Of a stretch of 64,000 nucleotides of DNA, positions 21,446 through 33,712 are shown one piece after another. Origin of the DNA: Carposina sasakii (Eukaryota > Arthropoda > Insecta > Lepidoptera > Carposinidae); the NCBI GenBank assembly GCA_014607495.2, contig CP053149.1:15884120-15948119 (forward strand). Reading direction: 5' to 3'. Numbering within the stretch: the stretch's first letter is position 1; every line of letters starts with the position of its first letter. The notes under the pieces are model-generated. The model searched no databases, had not been told where the DNA came from, and saw only the letters and a program-made list of their open reading frames with translations. The position numbers were made by a program, and so were the translations under genes.

Positions 21446-22689
21446 ATTATTTTCTTATAACAATATTTTGATTTTTTTGACTTACTTAACTATTTACGTG
21501 TTTGTTTCATTATAAATATTAATTGATCGCTTTATGTATAGATATACTCAAATGACCTGTTACCATAAATATGGGGCATACTTTCTAGAGTGGAAATTAC
21601 TAATATACAAGCAATATTGTTATAATTAATGATAAGATTAAATTAGATAGAGCATTTAATAGATTTAAGACAACTGATCTTCCATTTATGTATCAAACAA
21701 CTAAAGTAGATAGTAGATTTATATTGTATCTGTTCTAAGGGTAGTGAAGTTGTATAGATGATTCTATTGTTTTGTGTTAATTTGTTGTGTTTAAAATTTT
21801 AAACATGTACCTAATAAGACTGTAAGTCGACTAGAAATGTATTGCTATAAATGAGTAAATAATATGTAAGCACTTACTTAAAACTGAAATTACCTATATA
21901 TCAGCCTTTTACACTTCTAGACATTGAGATAAATCCTCAGATTCTTTGTATATTCTATTGTATACAAACAGATGTTGTTTAAAAAAACACTCATTTTTAA
22001 AAGATAATGTACAAATCCGTACCTATGTCTTAAAAAGAATTCTTACAGAAAAATAATCGAGAAGAGACATAAAAAAGTACACTGTTAATATTTTATTACA
22101 AATTAGAATTTTCTATGAGAACCGTTGCTTTAATCTGAGAATTTAATCTTGATCTCGATCGCTGGCATAATAATTTCATTAACTTAATCTAACTTAAAGT
22201 TAATCCTATTATCATCTTAAGTAATTTTTTACCAGGATGCGCGGCGCACGAGATTATAATGTGTGTTCATCAGCCTATGTAATTATGTATGTTTGTTCCC
22301 TTGTAGCACTGTAGACCACGCGTATAGATACAGATTGGATAGATGCAGTGGGGGCAGATTTTGATAATTTTTACGGCAATAGATTTTTACACTATGTACT
22401 AAAATATATACTTAGTTTACGCATATAAAACATGTACGATTCTCATTACCACCTGATTGTTATACTAACTCTTACAATACTCTTTCATGATAGTGGGGAA
22501 AAATAATAGAGAGACTATAATTACGCACATATGATTGTTATTTTTTTACTTCTAGTAAACACCTATTACTACACTATGACTTAGTGCTTACTAATACAAA
22601 TTAGCACATAACGCAGCAGACATGAAAATATAAAGTAAAATGAAGTTTTTAACAAATTGTAGGTAGTTTTTGTGATCTTTTCAACAGGA

Positions 22690-22850
22690 AAAAACACATA
22701 TTTTTGCTTTTGAATCAGCCTATTGCAGTCCGTAGGGGGTTTTTTGGACATAGTCACCACGCTGGGCAGGCGGGTTGGTGACCGCAGTATCATTTCGGAC
22801 TATGTTGTCTACACAGGAAGCGCTGCTGTCCACATCTCTTTTTAAACGCC
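22690..22850 (-). repeat. Retroelement 3' fragment (GCCTATTGCAGTCC type)
   Basis: Antisense relative of 16012-16200, with CAGCCTATTGCAGTCC, GTCACCACGCTGGGCAGG and GGACTATGTTGTCTACACAG. Boundaries are approximate. Confidence 0.5.
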
Positions 22851-22936
22851 TCTTATGATACCCAGGGCAGACATGGGTGATGTTACTCTACTCTACCGAC
22901 AACACGCATCCACACGGATTGATATGTATATGCATA

Positions 22937-23311
22937 TACAGGTGTTTTTTGGTCGTCAACGTTCCCGAATACTACGGAGTCTCCCCATCATCACGATCAT
23001 TTTTCTCCATGGAAGCATACCTGGGAAGTGTCTGGTTCCTAATATATTAGGGTCCAAAGTTGAGTAAATAGCCTGCGCTTTTTTGCACAGATGCAAATAG
23101 ACGCGTGTAACAACATGTTTTACGAAAAATAATTAAAATCTGGCTAAAAACTAACAAAAACACTGGATACTATAAATTTTTTAAGTAATAATTTTTTTTT
23201 ACAAAATACAATTACATCGTTTCCCAGCATTTTTTTGGCATAAACATACTTTATTTGATGTATAGAGTACATACCCTACGTTAAGGGTGGCAACGAAAAA
23301 AACATCCTGTA
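22937..23311 (+). mobile_element. TACAGG-ended MITE, copy 2
   Basis: 375 bp from TACAGGTGTTTTTTGGTCG to AAAACATCCTGTA, flanked by TA at 22935-22936 and 23312-23313. It is the cleanest copy for defining the family. Confidence 0.85.
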
Positions 23312-23487
23312 TAGATAGAAGCTTGGCTCTTCATGAGGTCTAAAAACTTGATAGTGCGAGGATTGGTTTTACATGCAAATGTTTTTAGTGGGATTTGTGT
23401 TTCAAGTAGGTACGTATTAAGGGCTTCTTTCACCACCCTCAAGTAAAGTGTCGAGTAGGCTAGCCGCCAGATAAAGTCACCCGTAAC

Positions 23488-23894
23488 CAGAGGCGGCTGC
23501 TGACATTTTTAGATGGGTGTTCACTCCTCTATCGATAGGGATGGTGCAAGTTCAACCGTACACTTATAAAAAGAGCGGCGCTCCAGATAAGGCAAATTTT
23601 TCATACGAAATCTTCTGTTTCACGCGCCGGCCGATGTCGGTATGTCTCTTTCGCACTCATTGAATACAGTACTAGGAATCGTACCAAATTCGTTTCATTG
23701 GAGCGCGATCGCTAGAGCCCCACTCGATACATAAGATTACAAACTTACTTGAGACGAACGCGTAGACACTATTGTATAAACATAGTAGGTAGAATTGAAA
23801 GATAATTATAAATATAGAGAAATATAGATTGCCTATGTAATCTTCGTGGGTGGGAGTGCACCGCACCAGCGCTCCTTAGGACGAGCCGCCAGTG
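23488..23894. mobile_element. hAT MITE (CACTGGCGGC family) with 8-bp TSD
   Basis: It ends in CAGAGGCGGCT (left) and GAGCCGCCAGTG (right). Perfect 8-bp duplications CCCGTAAC lie at 23480-23487 and 23895-23902. The 8-bp duplication and CA..TG ends indicate hAT. Relatives are at 34721 and 36154. Confidence 0.85.
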
Positions 23895-24521
23895 CCCGTA
23901 ACTTCATGTGCATATTTCACGACGAATTAAAAGAGTGTTGACTTCATAATATCTAGCTTCGCATAAAACCTATGTGTTTTACACTCGTAGATATATCCAA
24001 TGTATTTCTCGGTCAAATGTAGTCATGTATTGTTCTAAGAAATCAAACACACATAAAATTTTAAAATTCAGGAAACTACGATTAATAACAAGTTCGATTG
24101 AAACTTCGTTTTATATTTAATTACCTAGGGGTTGCCAGCTTGGAAAAGGAACCTTTATATAGATTGGGAGAAACTTGAATAACTATGTTTAAAATATTTG
24201 TATGACCAGCTCTTATGTATTGGTATTCACAGGTATTGTTTTTTCCTTTGTTGAATCGAGACGGCGGCGCGCGGCGGCGTTATAAGTAGTGTGAGTCGAC
24301 TACTCCTTCAGGCATTAATCTAGCAACTTGCCACTGATCATTAACATCTGACCCCGCTATGCTTACGTGGTTATAAGGATCTCCTTCGTGATGCAGCTCT
24401 GGCTACCCTATTTTCGGAACACAGCCGTGCTAGTATGTATTAGGTAGATAAATATTAAGTAATTAGTCGGCCAGTATGGTATCAGAAATTTACAAAACTC
24501 AAGCAGGGGGGTAAAACTCTT

Positions 24522-24616
24522 AAGCAGGATTGTTTCCGTCGTAAAGGCGAGATGTCGCTTTACATTAGCTTATAGCAGCTTCTCGCTTCTCCATTGGAAA
24601 CAAAATAATCCTGCTT
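24522..24616. repeat. Short inverted repeat, possible MITE
   Basis: AAGCAGGATTGTTTCC at the left and GGAAACAAAATAATCCTGCTT at the right, with a second, inner inverted match (GGCGAGA/TCTCGCT), give a 95-base hairpin. The family is unknown. Confidence 0.45.
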
Positions 24617-25670
24617 TTAGCGTTTGACAGTTCGTAGTCCCCTGGACTTCTAAATACAGGACGGTTGCAGCCCTAACTCATATACTTAGTGAAATTGGTC
24701 CCATTTTCCTTTAATTACACAATTTTGACGTGTTATTATTTCGAACTCAATATTACCGAGAACTTTTGTCTTCTAACTTCGTTAAACGTATAATTATCTT
24801 GGGCTGAATAAAACATGTGTCCGCGGTCTCACTAGTTTTAAAATTTAGTGCTGTGACCCTAATCGCCTAACGACTTACAGCATACCTTATACAGAGTAAA
24901 CACATTAGTCACAAGAGGGTAGGTATATCTCAACCATCTTGCATTTTACAAAATAATTGGCCACACAGTCATCAGTTTCATTCAACTAGACCTGGCTTCA
25001 ATTATTCAATCGATGGGGTGTCCCGCTCGCTCTCGACGGCGCTCCATTGGCTAGATGAAATGGATATCGTCGATGGTGTGACTAATGGTCAGCCCCATGG
25101 TGTTGGTTTCAGTAGTGCGTGAGGGCTGTGGTAGAGCGGTCGGCTCGCGATGCCAATTAGGTTTAAACCCTTGGCAGAAATGCTACCGCGAAGACATAAC
25201 TTTCGGATAACAGTGAAAAGAATAACAGTAAAAATTTAAACATGAGTTAAGTTTTAAACGCAACGGATTTTAAGTTTTCTTTCTTTTGAGGTCCGTTTAT
25301 GAAGGTCGTGTCCTTCAATCGATAAACTATTAATTGAGACAGCGTTTGATCGTCCGCGGCTTGTAACGAACCGAACTCGTGTTTTGGATACATATTTTTT
25401 TCGATAAGTGCCAATGATTAGGTTTAATCGTATAAGGTCGTAGTGCCGTATATTTTCTGTTGAAGGGATCGAAAATTAAACTGATCTTCATGGAATATGG
25501 GCATCTGTTTGGACACTGGTAAGTTTGTTTATTGTTTTTGTGGTGAGCGTTGTGGCCCCACGTTGGGCGCCACAAGTTACTGAGCATGTTATCGGATACT
25601 GTCGATTGTCTATTGATCTTGACCCATTTCTAGTTAATTTTATCATTTTGAACTTAGAATTACTAACAAT

Positions 25671-25767
25671 TTTATTTATTTTATTTATTTAGACACACTT
25701 ACAGAACATACATTAAGAGCAACAATAATTACACTTACAACTAAAAATCTCATGTATGTGCCATAAT
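25671..25767 (-). repeat. LINE 3' end with AAATAAATAAATAAA tail
   Basis: Reverse copy of the sequence at 37575-37672 (AATTGGCACATACAT ... TGTTCTGTAAGTGTGTCT then AAATAAA repeats). The two copies share a fixed 3' end, as expected of retroposed elements. Confidence 0.65.
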
Positions 25768-26652
25768 AATTTAGATTAAGATCGATTACTTACAGTATTT
25801 GGGTGTAAATAATTAATTATAGCCTACTAATGTAGATTTAATTGACCAATTGATTATTATAAGAATATTTAAAGTCAGTTCATACCAATATCTTAAATAT
25901 ATGATATTACTGAGTTTATAGCATCAATAGTTTGCTGGAATAAATCTTTATTAAACTTAAATGCCGAGTACTTACTCGTGGTGCAATATTTAAGTTTCTA
26001 AAAAATTTAAGACTTATGTAGTTTTAAATATCCTAATATTAAATCTAAGCTCAGGGCTATTTCGAAATGTATCTTGACTTCGTGATGTTTACCTTTACTG
26101 AATAATAACCGCGACGCAAAGACGATTTATTTTGACTAACTTACCTACTACGACGAAAGGAAGTGTAGGAAGCCGACCGTACCTAGTTACCTATAGGTAC
26201 CTAGGATAGGACCACGCACCTCTAACATAGGTAGCGATTTTCACGTGTGTTCTTGGATTGTACCTACCTAGGTAGGTATATATAGAATAGTTATAGATAG
26301 AAAAAATATGAATAACTTTTCAGGCTATGTGTTATTCTGATGTATAATCTATGTACCTAGTTTCATCAAAATCTGTTAAGAAGTTTTAAAAGTTTAGTCG
26401 TGAAAGAGTAACAAACATACATACTTTCTCGCAAAGCTTCGCAATTATAATATTAGTGGGATAGGATATTTTTACCTGTGTCTGACAGTTTTTTTATAGG
26501 TATTATTATAACATACTCATGTCAGAAAAAAATAAAAGTTGTTTCTTCCAGCAAACTTTATACGAGAGCATAAATTACAAAAGTTCAATAGGTACCTACT
26601 ACAGCAAATGTATGGAACAGCTGATTTTTCGTCAGCTGAGTTGTTCCCAAAA

Positions 26653-26790
26653 TACAGGATGTTTGTGATAGCCAGGCAAATATTGATATGGTGACTTCAG
26701 ACCCATGATTCTGAGTCGAAAACCACTGAAAATTTTCGCAGGAAAATTACAAAATTTTCCGAGTTTTTTTATTTTTTAATGTAAAAAATA
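26653..26790 (+). repeat. Dispersed repeat starting TACAGGATGTTTGTGATAGCC
   Basis: The first 120 or so bases match 63888-64000 (CAGCCAGGCAAATATTGAT, GAAAATTTTCGCAGGAAAAT). It has the same TACAGG terminus as the other TA-flanked MITEs but a different interior. The 3' end is not defined. Confidence 0.55.
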
Positions 26791-27252
26791 GTCAATTCGT
26801 TTAATTGGTTAGGCCTTAGATAATAACTTAAAAACAAAATTTTATTATTAAGATAACTTAAAAAAAGTTCTCAAAAACTTCAAATAACTGATCAACCCTA
26901 ATGGAGAGTCACAAGTAATCCAAGAAACAGCAATGTATCACACAATAACAAATAAGCCCATTTCACAGGATCGCCCAATACAATTGGCGCGGAAAATAAT
27001 CGTCACTGATAATAGAATTTAAAATGCGTTTCCTGGATCTTCTTGAAATACATATAGTTGGGATTACGGAGAAGGACATGCCGGAAAAGGCTACATTCTG
27101 TAGTCCACGCGGCCAATTCAGCCGCAACAGCTTGTAAAAAATATAATAAGTAGGTAGATAGGTTTTGGTTTTAAACTATTTTTTTTTTAACTTGTTGGTC
27201 AAAAAGTATTTCAGTTTTAAATCTTGCCACAAATTTATTTGTGAGTTACCAG

Positions 27253-27458
27253 TCTCGTGTCAAAATTAAATAGTTTCAAAGCAACTACGCTTCCACCAGA
27301 ACAAAGCAATGAGGAGTTGGAGACCACAGCCGGCGAGAGAACCCGGGGCGTCAGCGCGTGGGCTGGCCGCGCCACGCCGCCCGCCGCCGCCTTCCCCATG
27401 CAGAACAACAGCCACGTCAAATTCGAGCCGCCCAATGTTCCCGTCATATTTGTTCTTG
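27253..27458 (+). CDS. Adenylate-kinase-like gene, first recognised exon
   Basis: The exon ends KFEPPNVPVIFVL plus one base at a GTAAGT donor (27459), and joins in phase to exon 31490. Upstream in the same frame is a Pro/Ala-rich stretch (SAWAGRATPPAAAF). The frame is open from just after a TGA at 27242, so either an AG acceptor at 27252 or a start at the ATG 27398-27400 (MQNNSHVKF) is possible. If the ATG is the start, the upstream part is 5' UTR and an acceptor at 27214 would also work. The encoded beta-strand VIFVLG leads straight into the P-loop in the next exon. Confidence 0.7.
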
Positions 27459-27489
27459 GTAAGTGGCTTAAAAGGGAGTAAGTCATCTT

Positions 27490-27990
27490 TAGCCTATTGC
27501 AGTCCAATACTAGACGTAGGCGCTGCTGCCACGGTGGTGTAATGGTGCTCTATGTATTAGCGCTTGTAGACTTGAACCGATAACAACTCGCCCAATGGAC
27601 CGCCACCGTGAATATCCGTTTTATGGCGGTCCGCTATCCGTTCAGATGCACCCTGCTATTTCGGACAAGGCTTTGACGCTATAGATTATACCTCTTTAGA
27701 ATGGCACCAAAACATTTCCTATTGGATTCGTTACCGGTCGCTAGATTGTTGTATTTGCGCCCGAAAAGCGGCGGTAGGCGGCATATGTGCCCGTGGGTAT
27801 CGTAAGAGGCGATTAAGGGTTTCAGGGAGGTGGGCAGCAGCGCCTTCCGTGTTGACCACATAGTCTCAAAATCATACTCGTACTGCGAACACCAACCCGC
27901 CTGCATATTAGATCCGGCAACTGGGTCCGAGTTAATTGCGGACCGAGTCGCCGGAAACCTCGCCCAGCGTGGTGACTGTGTCCTGTAATA
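27490..27990. repeat. Mosaic of retroelement and MITE fragments
   Basis: It contains GCCTATTGCAGTCC (27493), then a piece with ATGTATTAGCGCTTGTAGAC and GGCGGTCCGCTATCCG that recurs at 28360-28455. Sequence after that resembles other copies of the GCCTATTGCAGTCC family (GTGTTGACCACATAGTCTC, ACCAACCCGCCTGC). I cannot separate the members cleanly. Confidence 0.45.
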
Positions 27991-28479
27991 AAAGTAGTAA
28001 TACGATTACACGCTGTTATTTAAGAAATCAATACCAATACTAAAATCGTATGTATAGAATGTGAACCAGCAGATGTACTAACTGGGGCTGGTTTCGGGGT
28101 AGTCCTTGACCACAATAACTTGTCTTTGGAAATAAATGTCCATTTCTAAGTCTTGGCCTAATTTGTTTTCCTTTATTTAGTATTTTCGAATTCTGTGTAA
28201 TTTTACTTACAATGTTAATTGAGATACTTATTTTTACCGCCGCCCCCCCCCCCGTATTTACCTATTAGCTAGCAAGAGTAATGATTTTTTTTTTACAATA
28301 CTCTATAGGGTGTAAGTGGGTTCTACTACGACTAATACCTTAGGACCCAAAGGTCGCTTGTAGATCTAAACGGATAGCGGACCACCAAAAAACGGGTGAC
28401 CAATGTGGTGTATGGCGGTCTATGTATTAGCGCTTGTAGACTTGAACGGATAATTGGAAATAAATTTTATTATTATTAT

Positions 28480-28925
28480 GTATCTCTGTTTAAATTCTCG
28501 GGACTACAGAGTCCAGGTCCTTTGAGAGGCGTGCATCGGGCCGTGGCCAAGATGTAGAGGTCCTTTTTAGAGAACTTTAATATGGTGTGGGATACACATA
28601 GCGGATACCATCGCCGACCGCACAATATGATACACCCGGCGATGGTCCCCGCCATGTGCAAGACTATTGGAGTGCAGAGCTCTGTCATGCGATGGGAAAC
28701 AAGGTCATGGGCTATGGGACTGAATTTTGGGTGGGGTTGGAAAATCGGGCTATTGAAGGAGACTAACGGACACTTGCCATTACAACCAAGTCTCATAATT
28801 GTTAGGTGGCAGGCGGTGACTCGCCAACTCATTTCATGGGCCCCGGAAATGGCCGCACGCACGGAGCGACAAAGGAGGCAACATTTGGTGAGCGGCTAGG
28901 TGTGCCCCTGGACTTTAAACCGAAG
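28480..28925 (-). repeat. Retroelement Y 3' part, copy 1, with (TAA)n tail
   Basis: About 446 bases nearly identical to part of 57298-57760. On the minus strand it ends ...AATTTAAACAGAGATACA followed by (TAA)n at 28479-28466. The GC-rich body contains ACACCCGGCGATGGTCCCC and stops abruptly against a truncated MITE at 28926. The clade was not recognised from this non-coding part. Confidence 0.7.
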
Positions 28926-29108
28926 CCAACTTTACTATGTGCAATAATGTGCATTTATGCAAAAAAAAAACAGTCTATTCACTCAACTTTGGACCAATAT
29001 CTTGGGAACCATTCACTTCCCAGGTATGCTTCCACGGAGAAAAATTATCGTGATGACGGGGAGATTCCGTAGTATTCGGGAACGTTGACGACCAAAAAAC
29101 ATCCTGTA
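28926..29108 (-). mobile_element. TACAGG-ended MITE, truncated copy 3
   Basis: Minus orientation: from TGTGCATTTATGC through GGTATGCTTCC and GAACGTTGACGACC to ATCCTGTA. The inner half is missing, and the break coincides with the end of retroelement Y. Confidence 0.65.
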
Positions 29109-29570
29109 TGTATGTAATCAGCCTACAGGGGTTATACTGTTACTTACGAATTTGCATAAATAGTTATATGAGCTTCCTATAGTTTTTTTATTATACTATT
29201 TTAAAGTTATAATCCGAGCAGTAAAAAGTAATTTAAACCGAGTTTTACTGCAAGTGCAAATTATTATTTACATAAATTGTGGTTCTGTAGTTTTATATTG
29301 TACTATTGCATTCACGACCAATTAACTAATAAAACAGGGATAAATTAATATAAATAATTGCATGAATTATTATTGGATTAATAATAATAATACAAGACTG
29401 GCGTCCGTTCTCGGCTTCGTCCTCGTAAACTTAAAATTCCCGTTTTTTTTTTCATTCTCACAGAAATTTCAGAAAATCCTTTCTTGGTCTCTCAGTGTCT
29501 GTCCACTCCCTACGAAACTTAGCTTCCTTTTGTTTCGACTGTGCTCTTATCTGTCACTCAGTCGCTCAGA

Positions 29571-29682
29571 GGGGTAAGCACGAACCTCTCGATAGTCCGT
29601 AACGCTAACGTCCAACTGTCAAATCACATAGATTTTGCTAACGAGTCGCTAGCGTTAGCGTAAAAAGGTTCGTGCTTACCCC
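29571..29682. mobile_element. 112-bp MITE with GGGGTAAGCACGAACC ends
   Basis: Inverted ends GGGGTAAGCACGAACCT and AGGTTCGTGCTTACCCC (17 of 17) also carry an inner ACGCTAACG/CGTTAGCGT match. No clear target duplication was found. Confidence 0.7.
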
Positions 29683-29931
29683 ACAGTAAGGGAAGCGATT
29701 TACGCGCCGCCGGTAAGATAAGATCACCCCTTGTCAATTGTGATTTCGATACTTCGGCTTGATTATAAGTACATTTGCATATTTTTGCATAAATAATGTA
29801 ATTGACATAAATTCCTGTATCCCCTAGATGGGGCAGGAGGCCTCAAGAGCATTAATTCGCTGCAGCGTTATTCACTAATAGCCCAATCAATTTGGGGTTT
29901 GACCCCAACAATAATTCCTCTGTTTTTAATT

Positions 29932-31197
29932 TTTTGCAGGATGATAAAGTAAAGTCAATAGATTACGATTTATAAAAAATCCAGGATTTTTTCGATTTAG
30001 AACTTTGTTTATTTTACCAAAACAAGAAAATCACGTATAAATCGCTGTTTAATCGTCCGAAATTCCTTCTGTATATGTCAGGATATATCAATAAGTATAT
30101 AAATGCAATGAAAGCCAGGAATATTTCGACTTCGGAGAGCCACAATTTTGAAATTATCTTTTCTCTGCTATAATTTTCTTGGGAAAAATCCTCTGTTCAT
30201 TTTTATTTTTTTGTTTGTGTTAATTTGCTTTGATACATCGCCTAACACAATAATCCAAAAGATTTTCATTTCGAAACACAGCTTTTTAGTTTTTTGGCTA
30301 TAATGTGTTTCGGAAAAATTCTCCGTTCTTTTTTATTTATTTATTAGTTACAAAACACTAAAATAAATCAGTTTTTCAAAGAATCCAATAAAATTTCGGC
30401 GTTAAACATCTATTTCAGTACATATAGCAATATCGTAATTTGTACAGTTGTGGTACTCGTATTTAAAAGATAAGAAAATTCCATCAAAACAATTTAATTT
30501 CCCTTTTTATATATGGACTTCGCTGCAAACGTAATATGGTTTAGTTTTTCGTCGCTTTGACAATAACACTCGTATCGATTTAGTCCAGGCAGGGGACTAC
30601 TCAGACATTGTAGAGTATTAGATATGACGATCCGACAAAGTTTTCTTACTTTTTTTCTCATTTCTTTTTCTTTTTTATAATGGTTTCCTTATTGCCAAAC
30701 CACTTTGATATCACACATAAAAGTAAACAATTTATACTGAAAAAGATGTTTGACAACCTGATTTATTTTGTAACTAATAAATAAATAAAAGGAACGGAGA
30801 ATTTTTCCGAAAGACAATATAGCCAAAAAACTAAAAAGCTGTGATTCGAAACGAAAATCTTTTGGATTATTGTGTTAGGCGATGCATCAAAGCAAATTAA
30901 CACAAACAAAAAAATAAAAATGAACGGAGGATTTTTCGCAAGAAAATTATAGCAGAGAAAAGATAATTTCAGAGTTGTGGCCCTCTGAAGTCGAAATATT
31001 CCTGGCTTCCATTACATTTACCTATATACTTATTAATATATCCTGACATATACAGAAGCAATTTCGTACAGAGAAATTTTCCGCAGCGATTTATTCGTGA
31101 TTTTCTTGTTTTGGTAAGATAAAGGATTTCTAAATCGAAAAAATCCTGGATTTTTATAAATCGTAATCTATTGACTTTACTTTATCATCCTGCAAAA
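29932..31197. mobile_element. 1.27-kb foldback element with about 440-bp arms
   Basis: The left arm (29932 to about 30372) and right arm (about 30752-31197) are reverse complements with scattered mismatches and small indels. They start TTTTGCAGGATGATAAAG and share CCAGGAATATTTCGACTTC, ATAATCCAAAAGATTTTC and many other words. The 380-base centre is AT-rich and has no long reading frame. It lies in the intron between the first two kinase-like exons. Target duplication is not clear, so superfamily is open. Confidence 0.85.
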
Positions 31198-31489
31198 TAT
31201 TAGGTACGGAGGAATTAATGTCGAGTCTCCATACAAAAGATTTCCTCGTTGATTGGACTATAAGGGCGGCAACATTTACGCTTTCCATGGGTATTCCAAA
31301 GGGCTTGCTTCGGTATATGGTTATCTGCCCTTCTTAGCGTGTGGCGGTGTGGCAGAATTATAAAATAATCTAATCACTAAGGTCTAAGGGTGCGGAGGCC
31401 CAGCAGTGAGAAACTCTATAGGCTAATAAAAGCACATGTTCTGTGTGTTCTTTAGATAAAAATGTCTAATCTTGTGGTCTTCCCCACAG

Positions 31490-31600
31490 GTGGGCCGGGC
31501 AGCGGTAAGGTGACACACTGCGATAACCTGATGCAGGAGCGGCGCGGGGTGGTCCACGTCAACATGACGGACCTGCTCCAGCAGTACGCCATCGGAAACG
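31490..31600 (+). CDS. Adenylate-kinase-like gene, P-loop exon
   Basis: The acceptor is cttccccacag, ending at 31489; the donor is GTGAGA at 31601. Together with the last base of the previous exon it encodes GGPGSGKVTHCDNLM, the Walker A loop of nucleoside monophosphate kinases. HVNMTDLLQQYAIGN follows, matching the start of the NMP-binding region. Adenylate kinases move a phosphate between ATP and AMP. This gene resembles the insect AK5/CG9541-type proteins. The phase (1 at both ends) matches its neighbours. Confidence 0.85.
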
Positions 31601-31784
31601 GTGAGACACTATACGAAACTCCTGCTTTTTAAGTGTAGATAGTGTGGAGAAAAAAAACCTAGGAACTAACCTAGGAAAAACTCAGGAATGTTAAAACAAT
31701 CTTGAATTTATATTTTATTTTATTTTTTTATTTTACAATACTAATATGTAGGTATATAAATAATTATTATATCTATTATGAGAG

Positions 31785-31928
31785 ATCAGGCATAGGACCA
31801 ACGGTTTTACGTGTTTCCCGAGGCACGAGCTAAGTGACAATTTTGCAACATTAAAATCTGTACATGAAATAAATTCATTGGTACAGGCCCGTGACTGGGA
31901 TCGAACTTACGCCTCCCGCTTGGAAGGT
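31785..31928 (-). repeat. Truncated copy of the second SINE family
   Basis: Reverse copy of the head and middle of 18414-18735 (GTGCCTCGGGAAACACGTAA, GTTCGATCCCAGTCACGGG). It lacks the first bases of the tRNA-like head. Confidence 0.75.
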
Positions 31929-32213
31929 GCACGAAGAGTTTGTTTGTTTGTTTGTTTGAACGCGCTAATTTCAGGAACTACTGGTATTTTCGTGTAATTT
32001 TCGCGTAAAGTGCGTGTTATCTGTTTGTCCGTCTTTCACGGCGAAACGGAGCGACGAATTGACGCGATTTTTTAAGTGGAGATAGTTGAAGGGATGGAGA
32101 GTGACATAAGTTACTTTTTATCCCAGCAAAATATTTTTTATCCCGGATAATTTCGACATTTTGTTTTTTCTGCAGCCCACGCGGACGGAGTTGCGGGCGT
32201 CCACTAGTAGTTT
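31929..32213 (+). repeat. Lepidopteran retroelement 3' region (TTTGTTTGTTTG ... GCGGACGGAG)
   Basis: It starts GTTTGTTTGTTTGTTTGAAC, has CTTTTTATCCCAGCA and ends GCCCACGCGGACGGAGTTGC ... CTAGTAG. Shorter related tails are at 7088, 38122, 54005 and 56830. It abuts the truncated SINE. Clade not assigned. Confidence 0.5.
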
Positions 32214-32572
32214 ATATTTTTCTGTCGCTTGTGATTTATATGCTTTAGCGACAGACCTATACACGCTTCAGTTATTAGCTGATAACAACGCCATGCTGTT
32301 ATGGAAGTTTCCAAAATATTTACCTATTCACGTCGCGTGATCCATTGGGGATAACCCGTTACGGGCCGACCGAAATCGCTTACGTTGATGTTATCATAAA
32401 TCGCTTTACATACATCAAGCTTCGTAATTTATATCTTGATACGTCAATAACATCCCAGAATAATAGCAAAATCAATCCGCGAATCTCCTTCCGTTAATGC
32501 CGTAAGAGTCGGCTGAGAAACTTAGGGGCTTCTCTCTAGCGATGAGCTAGCAACTGTCATTGATCATTTAAA

Positions 32573-32735
32573 TCAGGGATTCCCAAACTTTTTTCTCATA
32601 GACCCCTTTTAAAAGTTAACTGGTTCTGGTGGACCCCCTACAGACCTACACCACATATTAGAAATTAATTGTGATCCCCCTATTTTATCACGCCAACGTA
32701 TACCCCCATCGAGTCTCTTGTGGGCCCCTGGGTTG
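32573..32735. mobile_element. hAT MITE (CAGGGGTTCCCAAACT family), truncated copy
   Basis: CAGGGATTCCCAAACTTTTT, then AGTTAACTGGTTCTGGTGGA, matches 52915-53101. The right end is worn or lost. Confidence 0.65.
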
Positions 32736-33712
32736 TAGGAACCTAAGTGATTCTGCAGTTTTGGTGCCTTTGGGACATAGATGTGTGTGTATAGCCTATA
32801 GGTATATGTATCATTCCGCATATACAAAGGACTCTTTCATGCTGGACCACGAACAACCCTCATTTCGAATGAACTACCAGAGACTAGTGGATGACTAAGA
32901 GCTCACAAGTTACCAAACCTACAAAAATACCGCTATGAATACAAGCATTAGATCTCCGTAAAGCTTATACCAAAAAGTTCTTTCAGTAACTGGGGTCAAG
33001 TTCGATGAGCAAACGCTGCATTTGCCCTTCGCCTTAGCGGTTGAAAAAAAAAAAACTGCATTCACTGTCAACGGTGAATGTCGCATACTTATCGATCTGC
33101 ATTTGCATTATTTAGCGGACAGTAGGCCTGGACTGATGTTCACATTGTATATAGAAGATAGTACGACTATGACCCATAGACTTTGTATAGTGATTCCTAA
33201 TTCGAACTGATAGTACGCGAAAACGCAGCTCTATACACATGACTGGTTCAAGTACGGTCGCGGGTTACAAGTGATTTCGTATTCTGACCTCTCACTATTA
33301 ATGTCGGTCATTGGGGTAGTTACAGATTTATTTAAGAAAATTCTAGATTATTCACTATGGGTGCGCCCACCACCGGGCGCCCTCCATTGACCCCCGGATC
33401 TGATAACTCATAATTGCGAAAACAAGCACTTGCACTACCTACAATCGCCACGAGTAACCAGACATCGCACTATTTCCGAAATCAAAAACTAGATTAATAA
33501 TCTACATATGTTTCGCCAACAACCGTGGCATCCTCAGGATTATAGAAATTAGTAAATTAGTAAACCACAAATTATTATGAAACTCTAAAACTAGATTATA
33601 TTGCGTTAGTGTGAGAACCATATGGGTTTATTTATATGAGACTGTCTAAGGCAGCTGCTTTTAAGACGAGTTATTAAAATTGACTGTTAATCGTTAACGA
33701 TATGCTAGATAG

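Larger units (their letters stand above)
18736..27252. other. Spacer between Hs2st and the kinase-like gene
   Basis: No host exon was recognised here, although upstream exons or the promoter of the kinase-like gene could be hidden. Short MITEs and SINEs listed separately fill part of it. A GC-rich spot at 24260-24300, followed by a TATAAG word near 24280, is a weak promoter candidate. The rest is AT-rich, unassigned DNA. Confidence 0.5.

Noticed and set aside
28476..28862. 128-codon minus-strand ORF in retroelement Y
   Set aside because: It is not kept as a frame in the second copy at 57298-57760, so it is not a conserved gene.
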